Below, in pieces: positions 22,637 through 34,100 of a DNA stretch of 64,000 bases. The position numbers and the translations under genes were made by a program. The notes beneath the pieces are model-generated. The model was not told the DNA's origin, searched no databases, and worked only from the letters and a program-made list of their open reading frames with translations. Source of the DNA: Gordius sp. MW1 (Eukaryota > Nematomorpha > Gordioida > Gordea > Gordiidae); the NCBI GenBank assembly GCA_964036665.1, contig OZ038526.1, positions 21,948,001-22,012,000 of the forward strand. Direction: 5' to 3'. The first letter of the stretch is position 1. Each line of letters begins with the position of its first letter.

Positions 22637-23636
22637 GTGAGATCTTAATTGTATATAAACAAATTTTAAAACGAAACAAAGATATACCTGCTATGTTAGT
22701 TGTTGTAGGACAAGCCCACATCTAGGGTAATGTCAGCATTAAGGAGATCAAGTAGCAATTGTTATATAAGCTATTATAATTTCATTTTCGAGTCCGAATC
22801 TTATTCAGGATGTTGTAATAAGCATGACATAAATGTTGCGAAGGACTTAAAAACATAAGGATTCAACAGTCTCTTTTTTGAATATCTTCTGAAGTTCTTC
22901 TGGGTATAGTTGTTTCCATCACTCGCGGCTTCTCTCCCTATGTCATTTTCTTGATTCTCTTTGTAAATCGGGTGTCATGGTCTAGCCTTCTTGTTATTAC
23001 ATTTCCACATCTGGTGGTTAGTTTTAATCGTCCCCTTCTCCCTTCACATATACAAGAGCAATGATCCAAAAAGGAAAAAGTGAGATTCGGGGAAAGGGGG
23101 GGGGGGGGGGGTGTGGAAATGGTCATGATGGATTAGTCAGGGTTAATTATAGGTATAAATATGGCGAAATCTAAATTTTAAATTATCCTGTACTATTAAT
23201 AGGATTATTTAACAAGAGAAATAATGGGTTTACAAAAACATGAACGCAATGAATTTCTGCAATATATATATACCTACAATTAACTAAATACTTTAAAAAT
23301 AATGCTAATCCAAATACTTTATCAATCTTAAGGACATTTGTCGATAATGTAAAATCAGATCCTCTTTAAGCTCTTCTATGTAACTTTAAATTATAAATTG
23401 TCCTATCGCCTTAATTGAATGTTAACTAATAGGCGTTGAGAAGATTAGGTTATAAAAGCTTCAAAACGAAGTTTAATACCAATTTAGTAAATGCTTTAAT
23501 TAAAATAAAATTTTACTCCTTTCTCGCGATTTAGAAAAGATTCTTATCATAAACTCAGCAATGAACAATTTTAAAGTCGTTCGCTGACTAATTTCGCGCG
23601 TGCTATAATACAACAAGCAGAAGAAAGCTTTATTCG
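22637..23636. other. Stretch without a recognised gene
   Basis: Mostly AT-rich. A less AT-rich patch (22870-23115) ends in a G run at 23098-23111 and may be old transposon DNA, but no domain could be read. Confidence 0.45.
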
Positions 23637-24014
23637 TTACAACATTTCATGTGAACACCATTTCATTAACATCATCATAATAATTTGCGGAATAAACGTG
23701 ATAATAGAAGGCAAGTTTTCTATCTTTTCGCTGTACACTTTTTGTCCACCATCATTCTTGATTGGACCTCTGTGCTTGGAGTGATAATTTGGACGAGTTG
23801 ACCCTTTCCCCGAATTTAGCCCTAGGAGGTTGAAGGCTTTACTGTGTACGTCGATGGTGGGCGGCATGAAGGTACATGCCGCAATCGCGTTGTCAGCTGT
23901 TTTTTTCGACATTACCGCCCTATTTTCGGCGAAACGTTGACCTTCTCTCAGCAAAACGCTATATTTCGGGTGTTTTCCACCTTCGGGCAGGGGTGTAGAA
24001 AACAAAAAAGGCAT
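23637..24014 (-). CDS. Unrecognised open frame, possibly transposon-derived
   Basis: 125 codons beginning MPFLFSTPLPEGG. The segment from about residue 23 to 98 has balanced composition (REGQRFAENRAVMSKKTADN, SKAFNLLGLNSGKG) unlike the AT-rich surroundings, which suggests past coding. The last 25 residues are low-complexity Ile/Met. I do not recognise the family. The start is the first ATG; no splice sites or poly(A) signal were tied to it. It may be a chance or mobile-element-derived frame. Confidence 0.3.
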   Translation of the reverse strand: MPFLFSTPLPEGGKHPKYSVLLREGQRFAENRAVMSKKTADNAIAACTFMPPTIDVHSKAFNLLGLNSGKGSTRPNYHSKHRGPIKNDGGQKVYSEKIENLPSIITFIPQIIMMMLMKWCSHEML

Positions 24015-24321
24015 AGAATTGGAATGTAATGCAAGTGGTGCACATTATATATTTTTTTTGCTTAAATTGGTCGCAAAATGCCAAAATCTAAGTAAAGCTC
24101 TGATAGGCAATGGGGAAAAAGTCAAACCTTGGTTCCTTTTTTGTTTCTCATACGTTGCGGGTTCAAGTGCAGAGTTTGACGGCCATTTTAATCTAGGCTG
24201 CAAGCCACTTGGGCTAGAGATCTATTTACACAATTCAGACAAAATACTTTTTCCATATTAATCGTGGTCCTTGAAACAACAAAGATTCGTTGAAAAATTT
24301 ACATTTTATTACGTAACAACA

Positions 24322-24790
24322 TAGACTAAATAGACTGCTCATCTCTTATATATTAACGCATCAAAAGTGTTGCAAAAACGACCGCCATTTTGAAAAGTGA
24401 CGTAGAATTTGTATAGCGATGGATAGTATTGGTCAATAATCATTGATTTTATAATATAAAACAACCCATTTTAATCATTATAGCGATTTTAAAAATTCAT
24501 CAAACCATATAAATTGGCCAAAATTCATGTTAGAAAATAAGTTTAAGTGTAGATGGCGCTATAAAAGTTAATATTATTTATAAATAATTATTAATATTTA
24601 TACCAATATTTTAATTTTTAAAGCTCATGTTGATAAAACTCAAAATGATTTACATTTTTATATCAAAAAAAATATATAAGGCATAACCGAAACCATTATA
24701 AACATAAACCTAACCATGCAATTCACTTTTCAAAACGGATGCCAAAATTTGGAACACTTTTTAAAAGTGGATGAGCAGTCTATAAGTCTA
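24322..24790. mobile_element. MITE with TAGACT...GCTCATC ends, best copy
   Basis: Terminal inverted repeats TAGACTAAATAGACTGCTC and GAGCAGTCTATAAGTCTA. A second inner inverted pair (TTTTGAAAAGTG / CACTTTTCAAAA) extends the hairpin potential. Non-coding core. Related to 7135-7586 and 24957-25315. Confidence 0.75.
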
Positions 24791-24956
24791 AGCGTAACAA
24801 ACTTCTAGGCAATTCTTTTGCGACCTCCTTCAAGTAAAATGTCTTGTCCTTTGCAAACGGAAGATTGGCAAGTGGGATTGTTAGAGGGCAAATATAAGTA
24901 AAATGTGTGTGATTAAAAGGTGAAGAAAAAAGTTAATTTTTACCATTGTTATCGTA

Positions 24957-25315
24957 CTATAATCATAGACAACACAAACTGCTCATTGTGCACCATAAAA
25001 TCCACCGTTTTGAATTTAACATGTACCTCATTGTTAAACAAATGAATTTACCTTCCTCATTAGCTAAGAGATAAAAAATTATGTTAATAAAATGCAGATG
25101 GCACTAAATTGCTTTAGGATCACATCTTAACACTATTTTAATTTTTTCTTTTATGAATTTAGTGAATGATAAATATTTTAAAATCCTGTTTTTAATGTTT
25201 AACTAGTTGAATTTTATATTAAAATTTATAAACACTTTAATTAACCAAAGTTACATAATTCTATATGTCCCTCGCTTATTTGTGCTTCGAAATGGCGGAA
25301 GTTTCTCTAGTCTCT
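24957..25315. repeat. Degenerate relative of the TAGACT MITE
   Basis: CATAGACAACACAAACTGCTC at the left and an AAATGGCGGAAG ... AGTCTCTG segment at the right follow the same layout as 24322-24790 (end, then CCGTTTTGAATTT-like inner repeat), with more changes. Confidence 0.5.
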
Positions 25316-25343
25316 GACTATAACAAGGTTCAACAAGAAAAAT

Positions 25344-25647
25344 ACCGGTAAACTGTTTGCAGATTTTGGTAGAGTTTTTCAGGGCGAACACAAACATATT
25401 TTAGTTTTTGCATTATACCTCAAGTTATTGAAATATTTGCTGTCAAAGTTGCTAAAACAGCGATTTCTTTAATTAAAAATCAAAATGTATTACCAATTTA
25501 TTTGCTAGACGATTAAAAAAGCTAAATATGGTGTTTTTAGAAATTTTGACAGCAAAATTCAAAAAACCTGAGGTATAGGAAAAAAACTAAAAATATATTT
25601 GTGTTTACCGTAAAAACTCTACCAGAATCTGCAAACAGTTTACCGGT
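25344..25647. repeat. Inverted-repeat element with ACCGGTAAACTG arms
   Basis: The left arm ACCGGTAAACTGTTTGCAGA and continuing (TTTTGGTAGAGTTTTTC) is mirrored at 25598-25647. The arms also share ATATTTTAGTTTTT and ATACCTCAAG. A half copy lies at 31498-31660 in the intron of the secreted-protein gene. Non-coding. Confidence 0.7.
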
Positions 25648-25691
25648 TGATTCAGCAAGTGCATTATTTGCTAGCAGTCTTTTATTTTTAC

Positions 25692-26459
25692 AAAGGACTG
25701 GACCTCATTGCAAGCTAATATGCATGACAAAAAATCATGGAAAAATGTCTCGAATACCCAGATTTCTCGTCTTCCTCACTAAGTCCGCCTATCTCTCTCC
25801 ATAATCTAAGATTTTATGATCAATGGTCATTATCACACACTTAAAGTACATTAACATATTATCATGCATATACACATAAGAACCAAATCCTAGTAATAAC
25901 GTGGCCTTATGCCTCATTTGGCTTAAGAAGGGGCTCAACCTAAGATGTCACTAAGCTCTGGGGCGTCAAATTTACATATATACAATATGTTATCTTATAT
26001 TATATCATCAGCAATAGTGTTAACAATCTTCTTTCTTATTGTAGACAATTTACTTTACTTTTAAGCATAGTAAATTTTAAAATATTATGTTTAATATGAC
26101 AATGTTACGTGGAGAAGGTGTGGATTAGTAATGAAAACTAAGACGTTAAAGTAGGACGTGTCCTTATAATCAAGATGGACGGAAACTTATTAAAACAAAG
26201 CCCACGATTTTGGAAACAGATTTCTTATCCCTGACAACAGTCAATTAGTTACAGACACCTTTAATTTATTTGTTCGAAAATCCACATTTAATTTTATTTA
26301 TAGTAATATATACATATATCTGCAAAAAATGCCTCTGTAGCTTTCTAGGGAACTTTCAATTGCATTGTTATTAATGAATTGTAGATGGCGGTATATACAT
26401 TAATCAAAACAAAGCTTCAGACTTAACTTTAATTAATACCTAACCATTTAACTATTAAA
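25692..26459. other. AT-rich stretch without a recognised gene
   Basis: No domain, splice pattern or element end was supported between the ACCGGT element and the R2-like RT fragment. Confidence 0.45.
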
Positions 26460-27830
26460 ATCTAATTAGGGATATATATCGTAATATAAAATTCAGTCTT
26501 TAAAGTTCCCTAGGGACTTCGCGCCCAAATCTCGTCTGTTTTTTTTCTGTGTCACATCCGAGACGGAGGCCTATGGCTATGCGTAACTCCTCCCCAGATA
26601 CGTGGAGTCCAAAATTTCTGCTCGGGATTGCTTCGAGCCATTCGGAATCGCTCTTGGAAGAAGCCCAATCGAAAAGGAGTTGTACCTGAGACAGTTTGTT
26701 CGAAGAAAGAGAAGCTACGGAACGTGCTATTAGGGGAAGTCCCATTCCTTTTGGCTTGAGCTTGTCCGCTTCCCACCTGTGGAGAGCCTCATGGCAGAGA
26801 TAAGGGGGTCGGTACTCATGCGCGAAGATATAAAACCCGCTAATGCTATTTGTTGCGGAGATCAAATACCGATTCCCCCACTCTTAGAAGGAGGGATGCC
26901 TGGAGCCATTGTACTCGAGTAAACTTTATATTTGAGCAGGTAAAATAAAGTCTGTGTTTCGTTCGATTAAATTTAATTGCTCTGGGCAGCTAAAGATAGG
27001 TGAAGCACGCAAGGCGTGATTTATTTTTGGGATTAGCAGAAATTTTTAGCCAAAAAATCCATGGTGTGGGGTTAATTTCCGCAGGGTAGGTTTGACAGCT
27101 CTATGAAAGTTAAAATTTGACCAGAAAGCGTTGGGGAGATATGGGCCCACCCAGCGGTGCACCTAGGTGGCTGAACTGATAGAGAGTGAGGACAGGAGAG
27201 GGGAGTGTTGAGGGATCTATTGAAGTATCCCTGCTATATACTTCACATTTTAAGTGGTTGAGTTCGAGGCCAATTGTATCTGAAAAGAATTCAATAATCG
27301 GCGGATTTTACTTATTTCACTTGCGGAGCCCACCAAAAATCCGTCGTCCATGTACCATAGGTTGCAAGAAAAGCTTCCTGTGTTAGACAGTTTCTGGATG
27401 ACCCATTGTATAGCTAGGCAGAAAAGCGCTGGGCCTAGGGGATTGCCTTGCTGCATCCCTCTAGAGGAGTGGATTAACTTGTCCCCAAACACTAGAAAGG
27501 ATGGGGCTCCATAACTATTGAGGGCATATGAGTAAAATTGGGAGTATGCTTTCTGGAAGGGTGCGAGGAACGCCGCCCTATTGACGCTGTTAAAGGCGTT
27601 TTTATAGTCAAGTTTAACTAAGAGATCTGTCTGGGGTGATGATTTGGAAAGAATTCGGGCCGTATGGCGGCTGCTTGGAACCCTTCCTTGATTCTAAACC
27701 TAATTGGTTGGTGAGAAAGGAACACGCCAAAGAGGCGCGAATTTTGATTGTGATTAATATGTAAGCTGTAAAACTGACCTAATAGCGATGGGACGAATTG
27801 AGCCGAATCGAAAAAAAACAACATATAAAA
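26460..27830 (-). pseudogene. R2-like non-LTR reverse transcriptase fragment
   Basis: Read down the minus strand in several frames. Motif A type KLDYKNAFNSVNR sits near 27600. Then FGDKLIHSSRGMQQGNPLGP with ALFCLAI (motif B) and WYMDDGFLVGS, which has the catalytic YMDD, lie at 27492-27330. After a damaged stretch, 26865-26500 reads WLEAIPSRNFGLHVSGEELR and IAIGLRLG, the segment that precedes the zinc-binding part in this type of retroelement. N-terminal and C-terminal domains are missing, and frameshifts separate the pieces. In intact elements the enzyme copies element RNA at a nicked target. The exact clade is not fixed. Confidence 0.8.
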
Positions 27831-28865
27831 TTTCTGTGTCTAAAACTTACTTTTGGCTATCTAATTATCTAGTAGATATTAGCCCTTGATCCCGCCCTTA
27901 ACATATATATTAATAATCTTTAAATTTTACTTTAAAAAATTACTATATAATTTGACATTTTATTAGAATGTTTTGCATTAAAATTATTTAAATTTGTTAA
28001 AATTCAGGGATAGTTTTACCATATTTTAAAAATACGAAAAATTGAAAACATTTTAGTTTTCTCTAGGTATTTAGCTATTATTTTTATTTAACACACACAA
28101 TAGGTGTGGGCCATAAGAATAGTACATGTTAGCTTTTTAATTTAGTAGTTTTTATTAAAGCGGTATTAAAGGGAAACCTGGTTGTTCTTCCTTACCCCTT
28201 AAAGTTTTTGAGAATAAAATGTTTATAACAATAAATAGAAATAGGGTCTTTTTTATATGAAATTTTTATATCAGGAAAAATTGCATAGAAAATTAAAATA
28301 TAGCTTCATTGCAAACTATGCTAAAAACTCAATAAACCGATTTAGTTTTGTATAAGTTTAAAATGTTTATTTGTAGGTATTTTTTGCAATTAAGGAACCG
28401 AGGTTACTCGAATCTTTGTAATTATTTTAAATTAATAATTATGAAAAACAAAATATGCACCATTAATACATTGTGTCATGGAGTAGAATAAAAATTAATT
28501 TTCGTTTGTAAAAAATTTATGTAATTTTTTGTATAACAAAGTAGGGTTCAAGGCAAGACACCAAGGTGTGAGAGCTAGTCATCTTATTGTATTTTAACTT
28601 ATAAAGACATTTATGACAAGTAAGTTTAATGTTTAAAATACAAAAAATAGCTTTATTTAATTAATCTGGAGGAGAATTAAGATAAATTAATGTTAAATGA
28701 ATTTTTTCCAATTCAGAGTCCGTCTTATAAAGGTGATAAATGTAAAATATTATCATCTTACATTTGCATTTACTATTTCTGCATGATAAATTAATCTTTT
28801 AATAAATTCAAATTGGTCGAATATGTAACACATTAAATTCTATCCCCGAAAAGGATTTTATCTTA
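27831..28865. other. AT-rich stretch without a recognised gene
   Basis: Very AT-rich, with no coding segment, element terminus or RNA gene that I could support. Confidence 0.5.
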
Positions 28866-30265
28866 TAGGGGAGACCGGGGACTAAATCGCTATAAAAGGT
28901 TAAATCACGTTTTAATAAAAACTAAAAAAAAGTTTGTAATAATTTTTTTATTGGAATACATTTTTAGAGTCTATTTCTACTATAGGAAAAAAATTGAGAA
29001 AAAGTACTTATATTTTTCTCATAAATTGAGTTAAAAAAAATTGAAAATCCTAGAATTCTTAAAAGTGCCCGGGGCTTATTATAGCCCTGTTGAGGGGATA
29101 GATTAATTCTGACGTTTACACTTCTTATTATTGTACGTTAACTTGAATCAAAAAAAAGATTGTTACATTATAAAAAACATAGAAGATGCAAATGTAATAT
29201 GATTGTATTTTATAAAATACAAATAAAAAAGGGTCAAGATGACAATCCGACTTAAGTACACTTAAAAGACAGATTTTGCAATAGAAAAAGACATTTAGAG
29301 TCGTTTTTTAAAGTAATCATAGTGTATTTCTATTCCAAATTACACTATGTTGGATTATGAACAAAATTTTGTTTTTTAAATCTTTTATTTGTAAGACACA
29401 ATGAAAAATGGCTAGCACTAGCCCCTCTCCGACTAGCCCCGACTCCTATTTTTATAAATAATTAATAATTCAACGTGTTATATTTCGAATAAAAATTTAT
29501 CATTTGACGGTTTTTATATAAAAAATATCCTTTTATAAGATAAAATTTAATTAGTCCAAAGGACTTTCCTAACGCACAGGAACCCACAGGCCTAAGCTCC
29601 ACTGAGAGTAAAAGACCCGACGGCGTGACAATCATCCCGTGGGCTCGTGGCCTAAACGCTTGTTGGGACTTGACTCCAGTGGATGTTTTGCCAAATCTAA
29701 CACCTCTCCCGACCTCACGTCTTCTACTGAGAGAAAGAAAGTTGAAAAATACAAATAACTCAGCAATATTATTTTTGTCCCAGTAGTGGCCACGACCTTC
29801 GGTAATTTAGTTCCCGAGGGCAGCCAATTCCTCAAACAAATATCAAAATATATTACCTCCATTACACACGATCCCAAAGAATTCTTTTACATCAAGCAGA
29901 AAATCACCATGTGTAAAATCCAATACAATCTCAATCCATGGCTTGATGCCAGTTCATTAATTTAATATATTTTAGCATGTAACATACACAATGATTTGAA
30001 AACCCTCTATCGCCCCAAAAAAATATACAGCCAAAAAAATTTAATGTGCAAAAATACAAAATTTTGTTAAGGTTTCTAATAGCCCCGAAAAATCGTTTTT
30101 CTTCTATAAAAATTTTAAATTTTATTTTTTCTAAACAAAATTATTTACTTATACCTTACGAAAAAATACACATATGACTTAAATTCTAATTATACACCAT
30201 TATTTTTTTAAAAAATTATTACTAATATAAGTAACTTCGGGCTACGACTAGCCCCATCTCCCCTA
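28866..30265. mobile_element. TAGGGGAGACC-ended DNA element, second copy
   Basis: TAGGGGAGACCGGGGACTAA at the left and TAGCCCCATCTCCCCTA at the right, collinear with 11176-12240. It lacks the nested GC-ended MITE of that copy but carries an R2-like fragment (29555-29990) between AATTAGTCC and ATATACAGCC, which are adjacent in the other copy. Confidence 0.78.
29555..29990 (+). pseudogene. R2-like retrotransposon nuclease-domain fragment
   Basis: The + strand reads SKRPDGVTIIPWARGLNACW and then DLTPVDVLPNLTP. The K-R-P-D-G ... W-D arrangement is typical of the restriction-like nuclease at the end of R2-like retroelements. Frame breaks follow, then PKNSFTSSRKSPCVKSNTIS and IHGLMP match the ends of the 22070 and 49655 fragments. 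It is inserted into the TAGGGGAG element, with no poly(A) tail visible. Confidence 0.65.
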
Positions 30266-31072
30266 CGCGAAAAATCAGAATTTTTAAATTTTGTCATCAT
30301 TTTGAACTGAATTTGTTGAAAAAATATTTATTTCTTTTCTCAATATTTTTTCCTATAGTAGAAATAAAAAGATGATGACAAAAATATTCAATAAATACCC
30401 AATTTATTTACACGAAATGATGGTTATTTTTGCAGCAGTTTTCTCTATATATAAATTTAACTATTAATTTTTGCTGCCTATAAAATAACTTTATAAATAG
30501 TTACTTTATTCCCTATTTCAGCATTTTCTTACAACTTAATCATAATTTTCACCTACAATTTATCCAGCTAGTTATTGTAGACCTTTGAAAAATAAGAGGC
30601 GAAAGCGTTTGAAACTTATAAAAATAAATTAATATTTAAATTTGTTAGGTTGAAAGTATCAGGATAGTTGATTATAAGGAAATTTTCAAATTCTTAAACA
30701 AATGCCATATTAAAATGGATACAAACGTTTGTGCAGTTGATAGTAGAATATGTAATAAAAAAATGTTTCGTATTTTACCTCCCCCATTAAGTGTAAGGTT
30801 ATTTTACACGCTTGTGCTCCCCCCCCCCCCCAGTATCTTAAAGTAATAAATTAACATTCCTTATCTTCTCTTCTCCCTCTCTATCATTCTCTCTTTTTCT
30901 CATTAATTATCGCAATAACAAGGTACAATTTAAACGAAATATGAGTACAAATACAAGTACAAAGGATGTTTTAATTAAATTCGGACAATTTAACGCCAAG
31001 ATTTTTAGTTAACAAACATGTTATGTTGTTTTTCGTTTGAACTTTTGTACTCAAAGTCTACGCCCTTCCCAC
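30266..31072. other. AT-rich upstream region of the secreted-protein gene
   Basis: No coding sequence. A C run (30817-30830) and a pyrimidine-rich tract (CTCTTCTCCCTCTCTATC, from about 30868) precede the gene; the latter could be a promoter-proximal feature, but this is not shown. Confidence 0.4.
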
Positions 31073-31078
31073 TATATA
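31073..31078 (+). promoter_or_regulatory. Putative TATA box
   Basis: TATATA lies 47 bases before the ATG at 31125. A TCATT about 30 bases downstream (31103) would suit an initiator, leaving a 5' leader of roughly 20 bases. Position and spacing are the only support. Confidence 0.45.
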
Positions 31079-31124
31079 CAGAGCCTACTAATTTGAAAAG
31101 ATTCATTTATAATTTTTAAATATC

Positions 31125-34100
31125 ATGAATTATATTAAAATATTCTTACTCGTTGGAGGATTCGCATGCTTCTATGCCCAAGGTACTTGATTGACATTAA
31201 TCTAATTTATTTAGTTTAATATCTAAAATCATACACATATATGTGGGTGTGAACTTTTCAATAATTTTTGCTGGTAACCAATAAAAATAGTTTAGATTTT
31301 ATTTATTATTTGAAATGAATAAATTAAATATATCTTTCTAATTGTAGCTTTTGTATAATTTAAATTCTCTAATCCACGAATCATAAATTTGAAAAATCTT
31401 TGGAAATAATATTTTTTTTTTAAATTGGCATTAACGTTATAATTTTAATTTAAATTTTATGTTAATGAGTCGAAATTTCTCTTTGCTCAATTGTTCTATA
31501 ACAAAGTTTAACAAGAAAAATTTACCGGCAAACTGTTTTTGGTAGAGTTTTTCGCGGTGATACGAATATGCTTTTAATTTTTTTCTATACATCAAGTTAA
31601 TATCTTTGCTGTCAAAGTTGATAAAAACAGAGATTTTTGCGTTTTTTAAACGTCAACAACTTGCAAATTAATAGGTATGATTTTAATTTAAAAATTTAAT
31701 TTATAATTAAAGGGAATAAATCCCTGATACCTTAATAAACATCAAACTGAAACATTTTGAAAACAAACCTTTGTTTACACTTTATAAAACACAATTGAAA
31801 AGCTAAAAGATTATGTCGGGCTTTTAGCAGGCCATACGTATATCTAGGTCTGACCTGAACCCGTTATAATATATTACGGCCCGTCACGTTGTTTTATTGT
31901 AAAGCAGGAGCCTCTCACTAGTGATGGGAAAATAGCGTTTTTAAGGAGCTAAAGCTATAGCACATAGTCACTTTAAGTGCTATAAGCTATAGGAGATGGG
32001 AGGTTTGAGGTGCTATAAGCTATAGGAGATGGGAGGTTTGAGGCGCTAGAGCTATGGGAGATGGGAGGTTTGAGGAGCTATGGGAGGTTTGAGGTGCTAG
32101 AGCTATGGGAGATGGGAGGTTTGAGGTGCTATGAGCTATGATGGGAGGTTTGAGGCGCTATAAGCTATAGGAGATGGGAGGTTTGAGGCGCTAGAGCTAT
32201 GGGAGATGGGAGGTTTGAGACGCTAGAGCTATGGGAGATGGGAGGTTTGAGGTGCTATGAGCTATGGGAGGTTTGAGGTGCTATGAGCTATGGGAGGTTT
32301 GAGGTGCTATGAGCTATGATGGGAGGTTTGAGGCGCTATAAGCTATAGGAGATTGGAGGTTTGAGGCGCTAGAGCTATGGGAGATGGGAGGTTTGAGGCG
32401 CTAGAGCTATGGGAGATGGGAGGTTTGAGGCGCTAGAGCTATGGGAGATGGGAGGTTTGAGGTGCTATGAGCTATGGGAGATGGGAGGTTTGAGGTGCTA
32501 TGAGCTATTATGGGAGGTTTGAGGTGCTATAATCTATAGGAGATGGGAGGTTTGAGGCGCTAGAGCTATGGGAGATGGGAGGTTTGAGACGCTAGAACTA
32601 TGGGAGATGGGAGGTTTGAGGTGATGAGCTATGGGAGATGGGAGGTTTGAGGTGCTATGAGCTATGGGAGATGGGAGGTTTGAGGTGCTATGAGCTATGA
32701 TGGGAGGTTTAAGGCGCTAAAGCTAAGCCGATAGCACTTAAATGCGCTACTTCTATAGCACGGCGCTAACACTGGGGATAATTTTTTAAATTGTTTAGTT
32801 ATTCGATATTAAATATGTAAAAATATAAGTTTTTTGCCCTATCTTACCATCTAACTACGACTTATTATAATATAAATTTTATTAAGTGTATGACTTTAAT
32901 TAAAATATTTTGCATTGCTTCTACATTTATTTTATTAATAACTCGCCCTTCCCCCCCGACCCCTCTGAATGACGGGAAAAAAAATTCCAATGTAAAAAAA
33001 ACCCTTACAAATTGATAATTTTTTTTTGTTTTGCCTCTCCCAAATTGAACTTTTAACCGTTTCGCCCCCCCCCCTAATCCAAAACCTGGTTAAGCCCTAC
33101 GCCCATGTTTTTGAGAATAAAAAAATTAAACTCCCCCCCCCCCCCCTTAAGTTAATCCATATCCCATCAGAGCAATTATGTTTCAATGAAAAGGAAAACA
33201 ATAGAGTGAACTTATGCGTATTCACTCATGTTATGTTATTTTATTCATTGATTAGTATAAAAAGAAAATTAATTTTTCGCTCTCTTCTTTAATGTCTTTA
33301 TCCTTTTCTTCAACTGAACATACAAAATTTCATGAATTTTATGAAAAATAATTATTCCCTGGCTACGACTGCCCCGGTCACCTTAACATAAAACTTACTA
33401 ATTAATAAACAATATAAATCCGACTTAAATAACAAATTTAATCTCTAAGTGTAATATTTTCCAATGTGTTTTATTTCAGCTGGTTAAAGTACTTATTTTA
33501 TACTAAATTTGGTAAATATTATAAAAGATTTCCCAAGTGAGATATCTTTATCAACGTCTATATGATAATACACTTGTTAAAAATCACAAACTACGATAAT
33601 TTTATTTTCGACCATTTCGCATTATATATATATATATTGGTTATATATATAAATATATTAAAACAGGCAAATATTTTGTTAATTATTGATGTCGATTCCT
33701 AGGGCATAACCCGGTTTTGGATTAGGGGGGCAAAACGGTTAAAAGTTCAATTTGGGAGGGGCACAACAAAAAAACTATTAATTTGTAAGGGTTTTTTTAC
33801 ATTGGAAATTTTTTTTTTCGTCATTCAGAGGGGGGGTGGGAAGGGCGAGTTATTAATAAGATAAATGTAGAAGCAGTGCAAAATATTTAAATTAAAGTCA
33901 TACACTTAATAAAATTTATATTAAAATAAGTCGTAGTTAGATGGTAAGATAGGGCAAAAAACTTGTAATTTTACATATTTAATATCTAATAAATAAACAA
34001 TTAAAAAAATTACTCCCAGTGTTAGCGCCTATAGGAGTAGCGCATTTACGTGCTATCGGCTATAGCTTTAGCGCCTCAAACCTCCCATCTCCCATAGCTC

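Noticed and set aside
22938-23126. Minus-strand proline-start frame
   Set aside because: It begins in a G/C homopolymer and has no recognisable motif.
30800-30832. C run near the secreted-protein gene taken as part of a GC-ended MITE
   Set aside because: The ATGGGCGTAGCC ends and the core are absent, so only a homopolymer can be stated.
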